NCBI GenBank assembly: GCA_017937805.1
Contig: JAGBCX010000035.1
Coordinates: 1 to 33,700, forward strand
DNA: 33,700 nucleotides
Direction: 5' to 3'
From: Alistipes sp.
GTDB taxonomy: Bacteria; Bacteroidota; Bacteroidia; Bacteroidales; Rikenellaceae
Within the stretch, counting starts at the first letter, position 1, and each line of letters starts with the position of its first letter. Shown here in pieces: positions 22,280 through 31,158 of this stretch. The translations under genes and the position numbers were made by a program. Below the pieces are notes generated by a model. It saw nothing but the letters and a program-made list of their open reading frames with translations, was not told the origin of the DNA and did not search any database.

Positions 22280-24490
22280 ATGAGTCGTTATGCCGATATT
22301 GTGTTGCCGTTGGCGCAACCTGCCTACACCTTTGCCATTGGCGAAGGTGTTGAGGTGTGTGTGGGTGATGCCGTAGCGGTGCAATTTGGCAAAAATGCAG
22401 TCTATACGGGTGTGGTGTGGCGATTGCATGATACCCCTCCTGCTAAGGGCGAGGCAAAGCCTATATTGAAAGTCTTGTACGACAAACCTCTGTTGTCGGA
22501 GTTACAGATGCGCTTTTGGGAGTGGATTGCAGACTACTATATCTGCTCGATAGGTGAGGTTATGCGAGTGGCATTGCCGTCAATTATTAAGGCAAAAGCA
22601 CGATGCGAAGCGGAGTTTGAACCATATAAACCAAAGCGCGAAGTAACGGTAAATCTCGTGGCGGAGGTCTTTGTGGGCGAGGTGCGAGAGAAGTTGGAGC
22701 GTCGTGCGCCAAAACGTTATGAGGCGTTGTGTGAGATTGAGAAGGCGGGCGGAGTGTTGCCTCGCTATGCCGTGCCGCTCGACTCCACTGCCTTGAAGGC
22801 GCTACAAACGGCAGGTTTGGTTGAGATGGGCGAGCGCGACTATCATCTCGACTGCGAGTGGAGCAGAACACTGTTGCCAAAGTTATCGGAGGCTCAAACA
22901 AAGGCTCTCAACGAGATAAAAAAGGGTTTAACCGATAAGAGGGTTGCACTGTTGCATGGCGTTACAAGTTCGGGCAAGACCGAGATATATACTCATCTTA
23001 TCGAGGAGCGACTCTCGCGTGGAGAAGATGTCTTGTTCCTTGTTCCCGAGATATCGCTTACAACTCAGCTGGTGGAGCGTATGCGCGCACTCTTTGGCGA
23101 GAGTGTTATGGTCTATCATTCGAAACTTACTCCGCAGCAACGCACAAAGTTATATACCGATATGTTATCATCGGAGAGTGGTAACTTTGTGGTTGGAGCG
23201 CGTTCGGCACTATTTCTACCGTATAAAAAATTGGGCTTGATTGTGGTCGATGAGGAGCACGATTCGAGCTACAAACAGAGCGAACCCAATCCCCGCTACA
23301 ATGGTCGCGATGCAGCTATTGTATTGGCTGCGTTGCACAACGCAAAGGTTGTGTTGGGTAGCGCAACGCCTTCGCTTGAAAGTTATGCAAACACCCTCTC
23401 GGGTAAGTATGCTTATGCACTATTGACCGAACGATATGGAGGGGTGGAGATGCCCGATATCACAATTTCGGATACGGTGCGTAATGTTAAACGCAATGAA
23501 CGTAAGTTGCACTTCAACAAGGAGTTGATAGATGCTATTGCAGAGCGATTGGAGAGTAATGAGCAGGTTATTCTCTTTCAAAATCGTCGCGGATACTCTC
23601 CGTATATGGAGTGCCCATCGTGTGGTTGGTCGGCACGTTGTCCGCACTGCAATGTAACCCTTTCGGCACATCAGCAGAGGGGTAAAATGGTTTGCCACTA
23701 TTGCGGTTACAGCGAAACGATAAATCGCTATTGCCCAAATTGCAAGACAAGTGAATTGAAACCTATGGGCTTCGGTACGGAGCGTGTTGAGGAGGCGGTG
23801 TCGGAGTTATTTCCGGAGGCAAGGGTGCTGCGCCTTGATGGCGATACGGCAACCTCCTCATCGGCATATAACCGCATAATTGGGGCATTTGCTCGCCACG
23901 AAGCAGATATATTGGTTGGTACGCAAATCGTATCGAAAGGGCTCGATTTTGCAAATGTTACGCTTATTGGCATTCTCAATGGTGATAATCTGCTCGCCTC
24001 GCCCGATTTTAGGGCAGAGGAGAGGGCTTGGCAGTTGATAATGCAGGTTGCCGGTCGCTCTGGAAGACGCGATAAACGCGGAGAGGTTATTATCCAAACA
24101 GCCGAACCTCAGCACTCGATATATTCGATGATTGGAGAGTATGAGCGCGTGGCGGCGAAGTTGCTTGCAGAGCGCAAGCAGTTCCGTTATCCGCCATTTG
24201 TGAGAGTGGTTAAGGTTGTGGTGCGTAGCAGTGATAAGGAGCGACTTGTAGATGCTTCGATGCAGTTGGGCCAACAGCTACGTAACCGATTTGGTGGTAG
24301 GGTATTAGGACCTGTTGCTCCGCTTATAGACAGGGTGCGGGGTGAGTATCGTGTCGAGTTGATGTTGAAGATTGAAGTGGAGTCCTCTTTTTCGCGTGCA
24401 AGAGCAATTCTGCGCGAGGAGATAGCGCATCTGCGCGAGGATAAATCGTATCGAAATATAACCATTATCTGCGATGTCGATAATATGTGA
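22280..24490 (+). CDS. priA: Primosomal protein N' (PriA helicase)
   Basis: A 3'-5' superfamily 2 helicase that restarts stalled replication forks by loading DnaB; cytoplasmic. The 736 residues include an N-terminal 3'-end-binding domain (about 1-105). The helicase has Walker A GVTSSGKT (227-234) and DEEH (324-327). Eight zinc-binding cysteines lie at 445/448, 454/457, 472/475 and 485/488. The later motifs are LVGTQIVSKGLDF and MQVAGRSGR. It is shorter in the linker than some homologues but complete. It overlaps the comF-like gene by 17 nt. Confidence 0.95.
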   Translation: MSRYADIVLPLAQPAYTFAIGEGVEVCVGDAVAVQFGKNAVYTGVVWRLHDTPPAKGEAKPILKVLYDKPLLSELQMRFWEWIADYYICSIGEVMRVALPSIIKAKARCEAEFEPYKPKREVTVNLVAEVFVGEVREKLERRAPKRYEALCEIEKAGGVLPRYAVPLDSTALKALQTAGLVEMGERDYHLDCEWSRTLLPKLSEAQTKALNEIKKGLTDKRVALLHGVTSSGKTEIYTHLIEERLSRGEDVLFLVPEISLTTQLVERMRALFGESVMVYHSKLTPQQRTKLYTDMLSSESGNFVVGARSALFLPYKKLGLIVVDEEHDSSYKQSEPNPRYNGRDAAIVLAALHNAKVVLGSATPSLESYANTLSGKYAYALLTERYGGVEMPDITISDTVRNVKRNERKLHFNKELIDAIAERLESNEQVILFQNRRGYSPYMECPSCGWSARCPHCNVTLSAHQQRGKMVCHYCGYSETINRYCPNCKTSELKPMGFGTERVEEAVSELFPEARVLRLDGDTATSSSAYNRIIGAFARHEADILVGTQIVSKGLDFANVTLIGILNGDNLLASPDFRAEERAWQLIMQVAGRSGRRDKRGEVIIQTAEPQHSIYSMIGEYERVAAKLLAERKQFRYPPFVRVVKVVVRSSDKERLVDASMQLGQQLRNRFGGRVLGPVAPLIDRVRGEYRVELMLKIEVESSFSRARAILREEIAHLREDKSYRNITIICDVDNM

Positions 24491-25205
24491 TATTTCGGGT
24501 GTGCTACGAGATGTAGCGTCTTTGATGCTGCCACGTACATGTCTTGCATGTGGTAGAGAGTTGCTGGAAAATGAGGGGTGTGTATGTTTGGCGTGTTGCT
24601 ACAATATGCCACTGACAAACTTTGCGAAACATAAGGAGAATCCCATAAAACTGCTCTTTGAAAATGTGCTCCCCGTTGAGTCGGCTACGGCAATGTTTTG
24701 GTTTGTGGGTGGTACGGAGTGGCAACGTATCATTCATCATTTCAAGTACTATGGCCGTTGGTTTTTTGCGCAGAAGATGGGAGAGTGGCTTGGCCGAGAG
24801 TTGCGGGATAGCGGTAATTTTGAAGAGGTAGATTTGGTAGTACCTATTCCGTTGCACTATGGTCGTCGTTTGCGAAGAGGATACAACCAATCCGAGCAGT
24901 TGGCTTTGGGTGTTGCGCGAGAGATGGGTGTGAAGTACGAATTTCGTTCTGTGCGCCGTTGCTTGTACAACGATAGCCAAACCTCGAAAAATTATAGGGA
25001 GCGTTGGGATAATGTGGAAGATATTTTCGAGGTGCGAAGTGTGGATAAGTTACGAGGGAAACACCTCTTGTTGGTCGATGATGTGCTGACAACGGGAGCA
25101 ACAATGGCATCGTGCGCCTCCGCAATTATCAAGGCTTGCAATGGTGACGTGAAGATTAGCATTGCATCGCTTTCGGTGTCGCGTAGAATCATAGATGGGC
25201 GTTAG
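24474..25205 (+). CDS. ComF family phosphoribosyltransferase-like protein
   Basis: A 243-residue protein. The N-terminal zinc-finger-like cysteines are in CLACGRELLENEGCVCLACC (about 23-42). The PRTase-type domain shows VVPIPLHYGRRLRRGYNQSEQLA and the PRPP-binding HLLLVDDVLTTGAT motif. ComF proteins are required for DNA uptake in naturally competent bacteria, and many non-competent bacteria carry homologues of unclear role. The ATG lies inside the 3' end of priA, in another frame, a common bacterial arrangement for translational coupling. Confidence 0.9.
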   Translation: MSIICDISGVLRDVASLMLPRTCLACGRELLENEGCVCLACCYNMPLTNFAKHKENPIKLLFENVLPVESATAMFWFVGGTEWQRIIHHFKYYGRWFFAQKMGEWLGRELRDSGNFEEVDLVVPIPLHYGRRLRRGYNQSEQLALGVAREMGVKYEFRSVRRCLYNDSQTSKNYRERWDNVEDIFEVRSVDKLRGKHLLLVDDVLTTGATMASCASAIIKACNGDVKISIASLSVSRRIIDGR

Positions 25206-25310
25206 AGTTTTCAAAAAGATATAAACAGCGTAGAGTGGTCTGCAATGGCGTTTTTGTTGTTGTGACGATTGTTATAAACAGAGTTTTCAACACGCACGCA
25301 CGAGCGTATG

Positions 25311-25341
25311 TTGATGGAGTGACAAAAAAAGGCTACTTTTG
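25311..25341 (+). promoter_or_regulatory. Promoter TTG-N20-TACTTTTG for dnaB
   Basis: A -33 TTG at 25311-25313 and -7 box TACTTTTG at 25334-25341, 39 nt before the dnaB ATG. The rest of the 175-nt gap holds no feature I recognise. Confidence 0.75.
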
Positions 25342-25380
25342 TGGGATAATTGGATAAAATAGTCAGCTGACAAAAATACA

Positions 25381-26901
25381 ATGGCAAAGGATTTCAACAA
25401 TAGTAAAAATAGTGCAGCATTTGCGGAGTTAGCCCCTGAGGTTATGGCAACCGTACCACCACAGGCTGTGGAGTTGGAGGAGGCGGTACTCGGAGCGTTG
25501 ATGCTCGAATCGGATAAGATTACCGAGGTGCAGGAGTATCTCACTGAGGCCTCATTCTACAAGGAGGAGCATCGCCTTATCTATCGTGTAATGAACGAGT
25601 TGGCGATGGCTCAACAACCTATCGACCTCTTCACCGTAACCAATCAACTCAAATCGAAGCGCGAGTTGAAGAAGGTGGGTGGTGCGAACTATCTGGCACA
25701 ACTTACTCAGCGTGTCGGAACGGCAGCCAACATCGAGTTCCACTCGCGCATTATTACGCAGAAGCACATTCAGCGCGAGTTGATTCGTGCATCTACCGAA
25801 ATTCAGCGCCAATCATACGATAGCACCATCGATGTCAATGACCTTATCGGCTTTGCTGAGGGTGAGGTGTTGAAGATTACCGAGGGCTATGTGAAACGCT
25901 CGGTGCAGTCGGCAAGCGATATCCTTCGTGCCACAATCCGACAAATCGAGAAGGCTGCCGAGAATGATTCGCGTTACAGCGGTGTCTGCACGGGCTTTAC
26001 GGAGTTGGACAATGTAACTCTCGGCTGGCAACCTTCCGACCTTATCATTATCGCAGCCCGCCCTGCCATGGGTAAAACGGCATTTACCCTTACGATGGCT
26101 CGTAATATGGCGGTGGATTACGATACACCGGTTGCATTCTTCTCGTTGGAGATGTCTTCGGTACAGTTGATGACTCGTTTGGTAGTAGCCGAAACGGGCA
26201 TTAACGGTCAGACAATCCGAAGTGGAAAACTCACTCCTTCAGAGTGGAAGACGCTCGAAACAAACACCAAATCGCTGGGTATGGCTCCACTCTATATTGA
26301 CGATACTCCGGCATTGTCAATCTTCGAGTTCCGTTCAAAGGTGCGCCGTTTGAAGGCGAATAACGACATCAAGGTTGTGGTTATCGACTACTTACAGCTG
26401 ATGACTGCTTCGGGACAGGGCGATAAGGGTAATCGTGAGCAGGAGGTTGCATTTATTTCGCGTACGTTGAAGGGTATTGCCAAGGAGTTGAATATCCCGA
26501 TTATTGCCCTTTCGCAGTTGAATCGTGCCACCGAATCGCGTGGAGGCTCGAAGCGACCACAGTTGAGCGACCTTCGTGAGTCGGGAGCAATCGAGCAAGA
26601 TGCTGACCTTGTAGCATTTATCCACCGACCTGAGTATTACGGCTTTACCGCAGGTCCGGGCGAGGAGCCGGTTGAGGGTTTGGCAGAGTTTATCTTGGCA
26701 AAGCACCGTAACGGCTCGGTTGGTGATGTGAAGTTGCGCTTTATTAAGGATCAGGCGAAGTTTACCAATTGGGACCAGATAAATACCGGCATGCAGCAAC
26801 CTTCGATGGAGCAGTATGAGGATATGGCAAGTGCGCCATATCAGACCTCCTCTGCATCGGTGTTGCAGGGTGCTACGAACGACGAGTTTGCCCCATTCTA
26901 A
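25381..26901 (+). CDS. dnaB: Replicative DNA helicase
   Basis: A hexameric 5'-3' helicase at the replication fork; cytoplasmic. The 506 residues have the N-terminal DnaB domain (about 28-130, PPQAVELEEAVLGALMLE) and the RecA-like C-terminal domain. Walker A is ARPAMGKT (226-233). Walker B lies in VVVIDYLQLM (about 333-342), followed by NIPIIALSQLNRATESR and ESGAIEQDADLV. No intein or insertion is present. The 3' 45 residues are a polar tail. It starts a two-gene unit with yifB, 12 nt downstream. Confidence 0.96.
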   Translation: MAKDFNNSKNSAAFAELAPEVMATVPPQAVELEEAVLGALMLESDKITEVQEYLTEASFYKEEHRLIYRVMNELAMAQQPIDLFTVTNQLKSKRELKKVGGANYLAQLTQRVGTAANIEFHSRIITQKHIQRELIRASTEIQRQSYDSTIDVNDLIGFAEGEVLKITEGYVKRSVQSASDILRATIRQIEKAAENDSRYSGVCTGFTELDNVTLGWQPSDLIIIAARPAMGKTAFTLTMARNMAVDYDTPVAFFSLEMSSVQLMTRLVVAETGINGQTIRSGKLTPSEWKTLETNTKSLGMAPLYIDDTPALSIFEFRSKVRRLKANNDIKVVVIDYLQLMTASGQGDKGNREQEVAFISRTLKGIAKELNIPIIALSQLNRATESRGGSKRPQLSDLRESGAIEQDADLVAFIHRPEYYGFTAGPGEEPVEGLAEFILAKHRNGSVGDVKLRFIKDQAKFTNWDQINTGMQQPSMEQYEDMASAPYQTSSASVLQGATNDEFAPF

Positions 26902-26913
26902 ATCGAGCAGGCG

Positions 26914-28449
26914 ATGTTTGTAAAGTGTTTTGCAGGTGCGATAGTCGGCATTAAGGCCGTTAAGGTCGATGTTGAGGTCAATGTAGCGGGAGGAGGCATA
27001 GGCCTTTTCCTTGTGGGTTTGCCCGACAATGCCGTGAAGGAGAGTGAGCAGCGTATTCGCTCCGCCTTCGAGAATTCGCAACGAAGAATGACTGCCAAGA
27101 AGGTGGTTGTAAACCTTGCTCCTGCCGACCTCCGCAAGGAGGGCTCAGGATTTGACTTGCCTATCGCTGTGGGTATTCTTGCCGCTACGCAGCAGGTGCT
27201 TGATACTCGTCTTTCCGACACGATGTTTGTCGGTGAGTTGTCGCTCGATGGCGCAGTAAAGCCGGTACGCGGAGTGCTATCTCTTGCTGTTATGGCAAAG
27301 GAGAGTGGTCTGAGCCGTATTGTTGTGTCGTCAGCAAGCGCACATGAAGCCGCAGTAGTTGATGGCATAGAGGTTATCCCTGTAAATAATCTGAAAGAGG
27401 TTATAGCCTACCTGAATAACGAATTGGATATTACTCCTGCTGTTGGTGAGGTGTCGCAGGCGTTGGAGCGACAGAGCCCTTACGCTGAGGACTTTGCTGA
27501 TGTTAAGGGGCAACACGATGTAAAGCGAGCCTTGGAGATTGCTGCTGCAGGAGGACACAATGTCTTGATGATTGGCGCACCCGGCTCGGGAAAGACGATG
27601 TTGGCACGCCGTATGCCTACGATTATGCCACCGATGTCCTTGGAGGAGGCTGTCGAGGCGACAAAGATACACTCCGTAGCGGGCAAGTTGGGTGAGAATA
27701 TCGGCTTGATGACAAAGCGCCCATTCCGTGCGCCACACCATCTCACTTCGCAGGTGGCTCTTATCGGTGGCGGTCAGTCGCCACAACCCGGAGAGGTCAG
27801 TTTGGCTCACAACGGAGTCTTATTTCTTGACGAACTCCCGGAGTTTGGTCGCAACGTCTTGGAGGTGTTGCGTCAGCCGTTGGAGGATAGAATGATAACC
27901 ATTTCGCGAGCAAAATATAGCGTGGAGTACCCATCGAATTTCACCTTGATAGGTGCGATGAACCCTTGTCCGTGCGGTTACTACAACCACCCAACCAAGG
28001 AGTGTACGTGCCAGCCATTTGCCATAAATCGCTACTTCTCGCGTATCTCAGGGCCACTGCTCGACCGTATCGATATGCATATCGAGGTTGTGCCTGTGCC
28101 GTTGTCGGAGATAAATGGCGAGCAGGTTGAGGAGTCGAGTGCCGAGATTCGCAAACGAGTTGTTGCGGCACGCGAGATTCAACAAAGGCGTTTTGCCGAT
28201 ACAGGTATTCACTCCAATGCGGCAATGAACTCAGCTATGTTGCGTAGATTTTGCCCATTGAGTAGCGAGGTGCGCTCACTGCTCGAGATGGCTATGCGCC
28301 GACTAAATCTCTCAGCTCGCGCCTACGACCGTATTATCAAGGTTGCCCGCACTATCGCCGACCTTGCAGGCTCCGAGAATATTGAGGCTTCCCATATCGC
28401 CGAGGCGATAAACTATCGAACGCTCGACCGAGATAGCTGGGGTAGATAG
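26914..28449 (+). CDS. YifB/ComM family Mg-chelatase-like AAA+ ATPase
   Basis: A 511-residue cytoplasmic ATPase of the YifB/ComM family; Vibrio ComM promotes branch migration during transformation. The N-terminal ChlI-like domain is about 20-145 (GGGIGLFLVGLPDNAVKES). The AAA+ core has Walker A GAPGSGKT (221-228) and Walker B LFLDE (303-307). A zinc-like MNPCPCGYYNHPTKECTC (about 349-366) and the C-terminal Mg_chelatase_C part (LRRFCPLSSE and the rest) follow. The start is 12 nt after dnaB. With the comF-like gene nearby there are two competence-associated families in 4 kb, but neither proves competence. The gene converges on the HAD gene; its stop is 1 nt from that gene's stop. Confidence 0.93.
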   Translation: MFVKCFAGAIVGIKAVKVDVEVNVAGGGIGLFLVGLPDNAVKESEQRIRSAFENSQRRMTAKKVVVNLAPADLRKEGSGFDLPIAVGILAATQQVLDTRLSDTMFVGELSLDGAVKPVRGVLSLAVMAKESGLSRIVVSSASAHEAAVVDGIEVIPVNNLKEVIAYLNNELDITPAVGEVSQALERQSPYAEDFADVKGQHDVKRALEIAAAGGHNVLMIGAPGSGKTMLARRMPTIMPPMSLEEAVEATKIHSVAGKLGENIGLMTKRPFRAPHHLTSQVALIGGGQSPQPGEVSLAHNGVLFLDELPEFGRNVLEVLRQPLEDRMITISRAKYSVEYPSNFTLIGAMNPCPCGYYNHPTKECTCQPFAINRYFSRISGPLLDRIDMHIEVVPVPLSEINGEQVEESSAEIRKRVVAAREIQQRRFADTGIHSNAAMNSAMLRRFCPLSSEVRSLLEMAMRRLNLSARAYDRIIKVARTIADLAGSENIEASHIAEAINYRTLDRDSWGR

Positions 28450-28450
28450 C

Positions 28451-29362
28451 TTACTCCAACAAGAACGCCAGCATCTCAGGAATCTTTGTGTAGTCGAGTA
28501 CATGGATATAGTCGATACCGCCAAGGCGAATATGGCTGTCGCCTCCGCCATCGCCCATATCATCACCCATAAACAGCACCTGCTCCTTGGTATAGCCGTG
28601 CATCTTAGCATACTCCATTGTTGCATCGTACTTGTTGTACTGCTTTGCCACAATATCAAACGATGTTGAGCCTCCGATAAATACGGTGTAATCCTTGAAA
28701 ATCTCCAACACCTCAGGATACATCACACGGCGCTTTGCGCGGTCGGGGTCGAATACAAGTTTATCCTCCTTGGTCGCTTCGGTGCCGAGCAGGGCAAATG
28801 TCACCATGCCCGAAGGGTGCCACTCGATTGGCTCACCTGCATACTCGGTGTAGCCATACTTCTCGCGCAAGCGGGTTGTTTCACGCAAGAAAAACTCCTT
28901 GTCAATGTCGGCCACAACCTTCTTGGTAATTACGAGTTCGCCATTTTCGACCTTGGCGTGCATCATTCCGTAGTTGCCGACCAAGTCGATAGGGTATTTC
29001 CCCATCTGATTAAATACGCGTGCAACATTTCCTGCGCCACACATTACCAAGTGGTACTTTTTGCCAAGTGCATCGAGCAATGCACGGCTCTCCTCAGGCA
29101 TCGGGCAACGGTGGTTGGATAGTGTGCCGTCGAGGTCGAATACCAGCAACTTCTTCTGCTTGCGCAACTCCTCGGCATGCGCCTTGGTGTACTCTTCATC
29201 AAGACGAGAGCCGCCATTATACCACGCTTCAATCTGCTCCGGAGTGCTCTGCTCCATCAACTGCGTAAAAGAAAGCTCTTGCGACTCACATCTCTTCTCG
29301 CAACAGCCAACGCTCATTGTTGCAACAGCCACAATAACCAAAATAGAGATAATCTTCTTCAT
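28451..29362 (-). CDS. Lipoprotein HAD-family hydrolase, PMM-like
   Basis: A 303-residue protein with a lipoprotein signal (MSVGC, Cys20) followed by a HAD domain from about 70. Motif I is VFDLDGTLS (D76, D78). The motif II region, VMCGAGN (106-112), lacks the usual Ser/Thr. GGSTSFDIVAKQYNK (230-244) resembles the substrate loop of eukaryotic phosphomannomutases. Motif IV is MGDDMGDGGGDSHI (265-278). It therefore belongs near the HAD-IIB/PMM group, which is normally cytoplasmic, yet the signal sends it out of the cytoplasm. The substrate is unknown; a periplasmic phosphorylated sugar is an inference. It follows the DUF4465 gene by 28 nt with no promoter between. Confidence 0.82.
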   Translation of the reverse strand: MKKIISILVIVAVATMSVGCCEKRCESQELSFTQLMEQSTPEQIEAWYNGGSRLDEEYTKAHAEELRKQKKLLVFDLDGTLSNHRCPMPEESRALLDALGKKYHLVMCGAGNVARVFNQMGKYPIDLVGNYGMMHAKVENGELVITKKVVADIDKEFFLRETTRLREKYGYTEYAGEPIEWHPSGMVTFALLGTEATKEDKLVFDPDRAKRRVMYPEVLEIFKDYTVFIGGSTSFDIVAKQYNKYDATMEYAKMHGYTKEQVLFMGDDMGDGGGDSHIRLGGIDYIHVLDYTKIPEMLAFLLE

Positions 29363-29390
29363 AGTTTTTTATTTGATTTTAGTAGTTTGT

Positions 29391-30140
29391 CTATCGTATC
29401 GCTTTGTGTCGAACAAGCTTTATATCGTCCATGGCGAAGTAGGCTGGATATGGATTATAATCTTTGCCACTCCATTTTACATCGAAAACAATCTTATTGA
29501 CCTTACTCATCGAAGTCATATACCACTTTTCCCACCCCTCAAAAGCGGGCTCTCCATTTTTATATAGGTAGAATTTTGCAGTGGCTTGCACCTCGTCAGA
29601 GCCATCTATATAACCCGAAGCCTCAATCCAAATCGAAGTACTCTTGTCAAGAGGAGCAGTCAAATGATTTCCTTGTGTTGTGACTGCGTACGAATAGGTG
29701 GTATGAGCAACCATTATACTCTCAATGTAGGCAGGCTCTTCGCCCAAACTAAGTTCTACGCCACCCCAAAAGCAGTTGCAAATAAGGAAATTCGTGCCCG
29801 AGTATGCACTATCCACATGGGCATAGAGTTGGTCGGTCGGTGAGCCGTGATTTTGTAAATCTTTACTGCAATGGTTGGATAGAGCCAAACCGCCCCAATA
29901 GCCCTCGTAAGGTATCGTAACCACACCTGCGATACCACTCTTTTCATCGTGCCACGATGTTGCGATTGAGCCGTTTGTCAGGTTGTTGCCATTTGGGTTG
30001 CTATCCACCAATGCGTTCCAATAATCCCCCTCAAAGTCGCTACAATAGTGCTTTACGGTGTGGCCACTATCCTCTGGAGCGCATGCCAAGAGTGCCGAAA
30101 CGACACAAAAAACGATACCTATGTTTATAAATCTCTTCAT
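29391..30140 (-). CDS. DUF4465 family lipoprotein
   Basis: A 249-residue lipoprotein (SALLAC, Cys20, then APEDSG). The body has HYCSDFEGDYWNALVD, then YWGGLALSNHCSKD and NFLICNCFWGG, then WIEASGY and KIVFDVKWSGKD, and ends in FAMDDIKL. This is the layout of DUF4465, a Bacteroidota extracytoplasmic family of unknown function with a carbohydrate-binding-like beta fold. The start at 30140 was chosen because it gives the signal peptide and sits 7 nt after a -7 box. A frame extending to 30251 would read through the promoter and a terminator. It probably forms an operon with the downstream HAD lipoprotein. Confidence 0.85.
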   Translation of the reverse strand: MKRFINIGIVFCVVSALLACAPEDSGHTVKHYCSDFEGDYWNALVDSNPNGNNLTNGSIATSWHDEKSGIAGVVTIPYEGYWGGLALSNHCSKDLQNHGSPTDQLYAHVDSAYSGTNFLICNCFWGGVELSLGEEPAYIESIMVAHTTYSYAVTTQGNHLTAPLDKSTSIWIEASGYIDGSDEVQATAKFYLYKNGEPAFEGWEKWYMTSMSKVNKIVFDVKWSGKDYNPYPAYFAMDDIKLVRHKAIR

Positions 30141-30147
30141 TTCTCTA

Positions 30148-30155
30148 CAAATATA
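30148..30155 (-). promoter_or_regulatory. -7 box TATATTTG for the DUF4465-HAD unit
   Basis: On the minus strand TATATTTG ends 7 nt before the start codon, giving a near-leaderless mRNA. It lies immediately after the U-tract of the preceding terminator. Confidence 0.7.
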
Positions 30156-30157
30156 GG

Positions 30158-30190
30158 AAAAAAATAGGAACTTCCGTAAAAAGAAGTTCC
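30158..30190 (-). terminator. Intrinsic terminator after the OMP gene
   Basis: Read on the minus strand, GGAACTTC (30190-30183) pairs with GAAGTTCC (30174-30167) around an 8-nt loop, followed by TATTTTTTT. It ends the minus-strand unit that contains the beta-barrel gene. Confidence 0.8.
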
Positions 30191-30219
30191 CATTTTTGCA
30201 CTTTGTTGTGCCTATCTCT

Positions 30220-31128
30220 TTAGAAGTAGAACGACATGTACAACGAACCACCGAGGTTGTGTGTTCCGAAGCGGAACGAATCGCTACCCGGAGAAGTTAG
30301 ATCTGTTCTCTGCTCTACCGTGCCGAGTGCTGTGTTGTAACCTGTCGATGTTGTCCACTGCTGACCACCGAAAACATAGTAAAGGCTGAGATTAACCTCT
30401 GCACCCAACGAAATCTTTGGTGCCACAAACCACTCAACGCCTGCACTACATGTAAGACCTGCGAATATATCCGAATCGGTCTTCTGGGTGTCGATACGAT
30501 ATCCACTGCTGGTGTAACCACCAAGCGCAAGAGTTGGTTGCTGATTGAGCTCTGTCAGCTCGTTACCATACTTATAAGAGGTCTTGGTCTTCTGCAATCC
30601 GAAGAGAAGGCCTGCGCCAAATACTCCCTGTACACGCTTCTTGCCCTTGCGGTACTCTCCACCCAACAAGAGGCTTACACCGTGATTTTGTTCTTTCATT
30701 TGGTCAACAACCAATGCCTCGCTGAATGGGTCAAGTTCCACAGCCTTATCGTCTTGAACATAGCTGTTCGTTCTGTTGCTACGAACCATGAAGCCGATAT
30801 TTGCGCGTACTGCCCACTCGTCAGTAAGCATATACTTACCCATAATCGAGATATCGGGAGCGATGCTATTCTTCTTGTAACCCTCCATGTTGTCGGTAAT
30901 AGGCTGACCGTTCAATGCATCAAGAGAGTTGTTGGTGTTGCCATTAAAGAGGTTGCCAATATAGCTCAACATAGGAGCCACATTGAAACCTATCGACCAA
31001 TCACCCTTCTCAGGGAGGTAGACCTTCGGAGCCTTCTCCTCGGCCTTCTTGGTCTCAGTAGCCTCCTGCGCAAACGCTGCGAGAGGAAGCATACATATAG
31101 CCACTGCAGTTAATAATAACTTCTTCAT
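30220..31128 (-). CDS. Outer-membrane beta-barrel protein
   Basis: A 302-residue secreted protein: signal peptide to about AAFAQ (residue 21), a short charged Glu/Lys segment (22-40), then alternating hydrophobic strands such as WSIGFNVAPMLSYIG, WAVRANIGFMVRSN, HGVSLLLGGEYR and GVFGAGLLFGLQ. It ends in LGGSLYMSFYF, with a terminal Phe as expected for BAM-inserted barrels. Length and strand count suggest 10-12 strands. No specific function is recognised. It follows a small lipoprotein gene by 30 nt and is closed by the terminator at 30158-30190. Confidence 0.82.
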   Translation of the reverse strand: MKKLLLTAVAICMLPLAAFAQEATETKKAEEKAPKVYLPEKGDWSIGFNVAPMLSYIGNLFNGNTNNSLDALNGQPITDNMEGYKKNSIAPDISIMGKYMLTDEWAVRANIGFMVRSNRTNSYVQDDKAVELDPFSEALVVDQMKEQNHGVSLLLGGEYRKGKKRVQGVFGAGLLFGLQKTKTSYKYGNELTELNQQPTLALGGYTSSGYRIDTQKTDSDIFAGLTCSAGVEWFVAPKISLGAEVNLSLYYVFGGQQWTTSTGYNTALGTVEQRTDLTSPGSDSFRFGTHNLGGSLYMSFYF

Positions 31129-31158
31129 ATTTTTTAGTTATTTAAGTGGTGCCTGAAA

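Noticed and set aside
30141-30251. N-terminal extension of the DUF4465 lipoprotein
   Set aside because: It would cross the -7 box and the preceding terminator and would bury the lipoprotein signal peptide.
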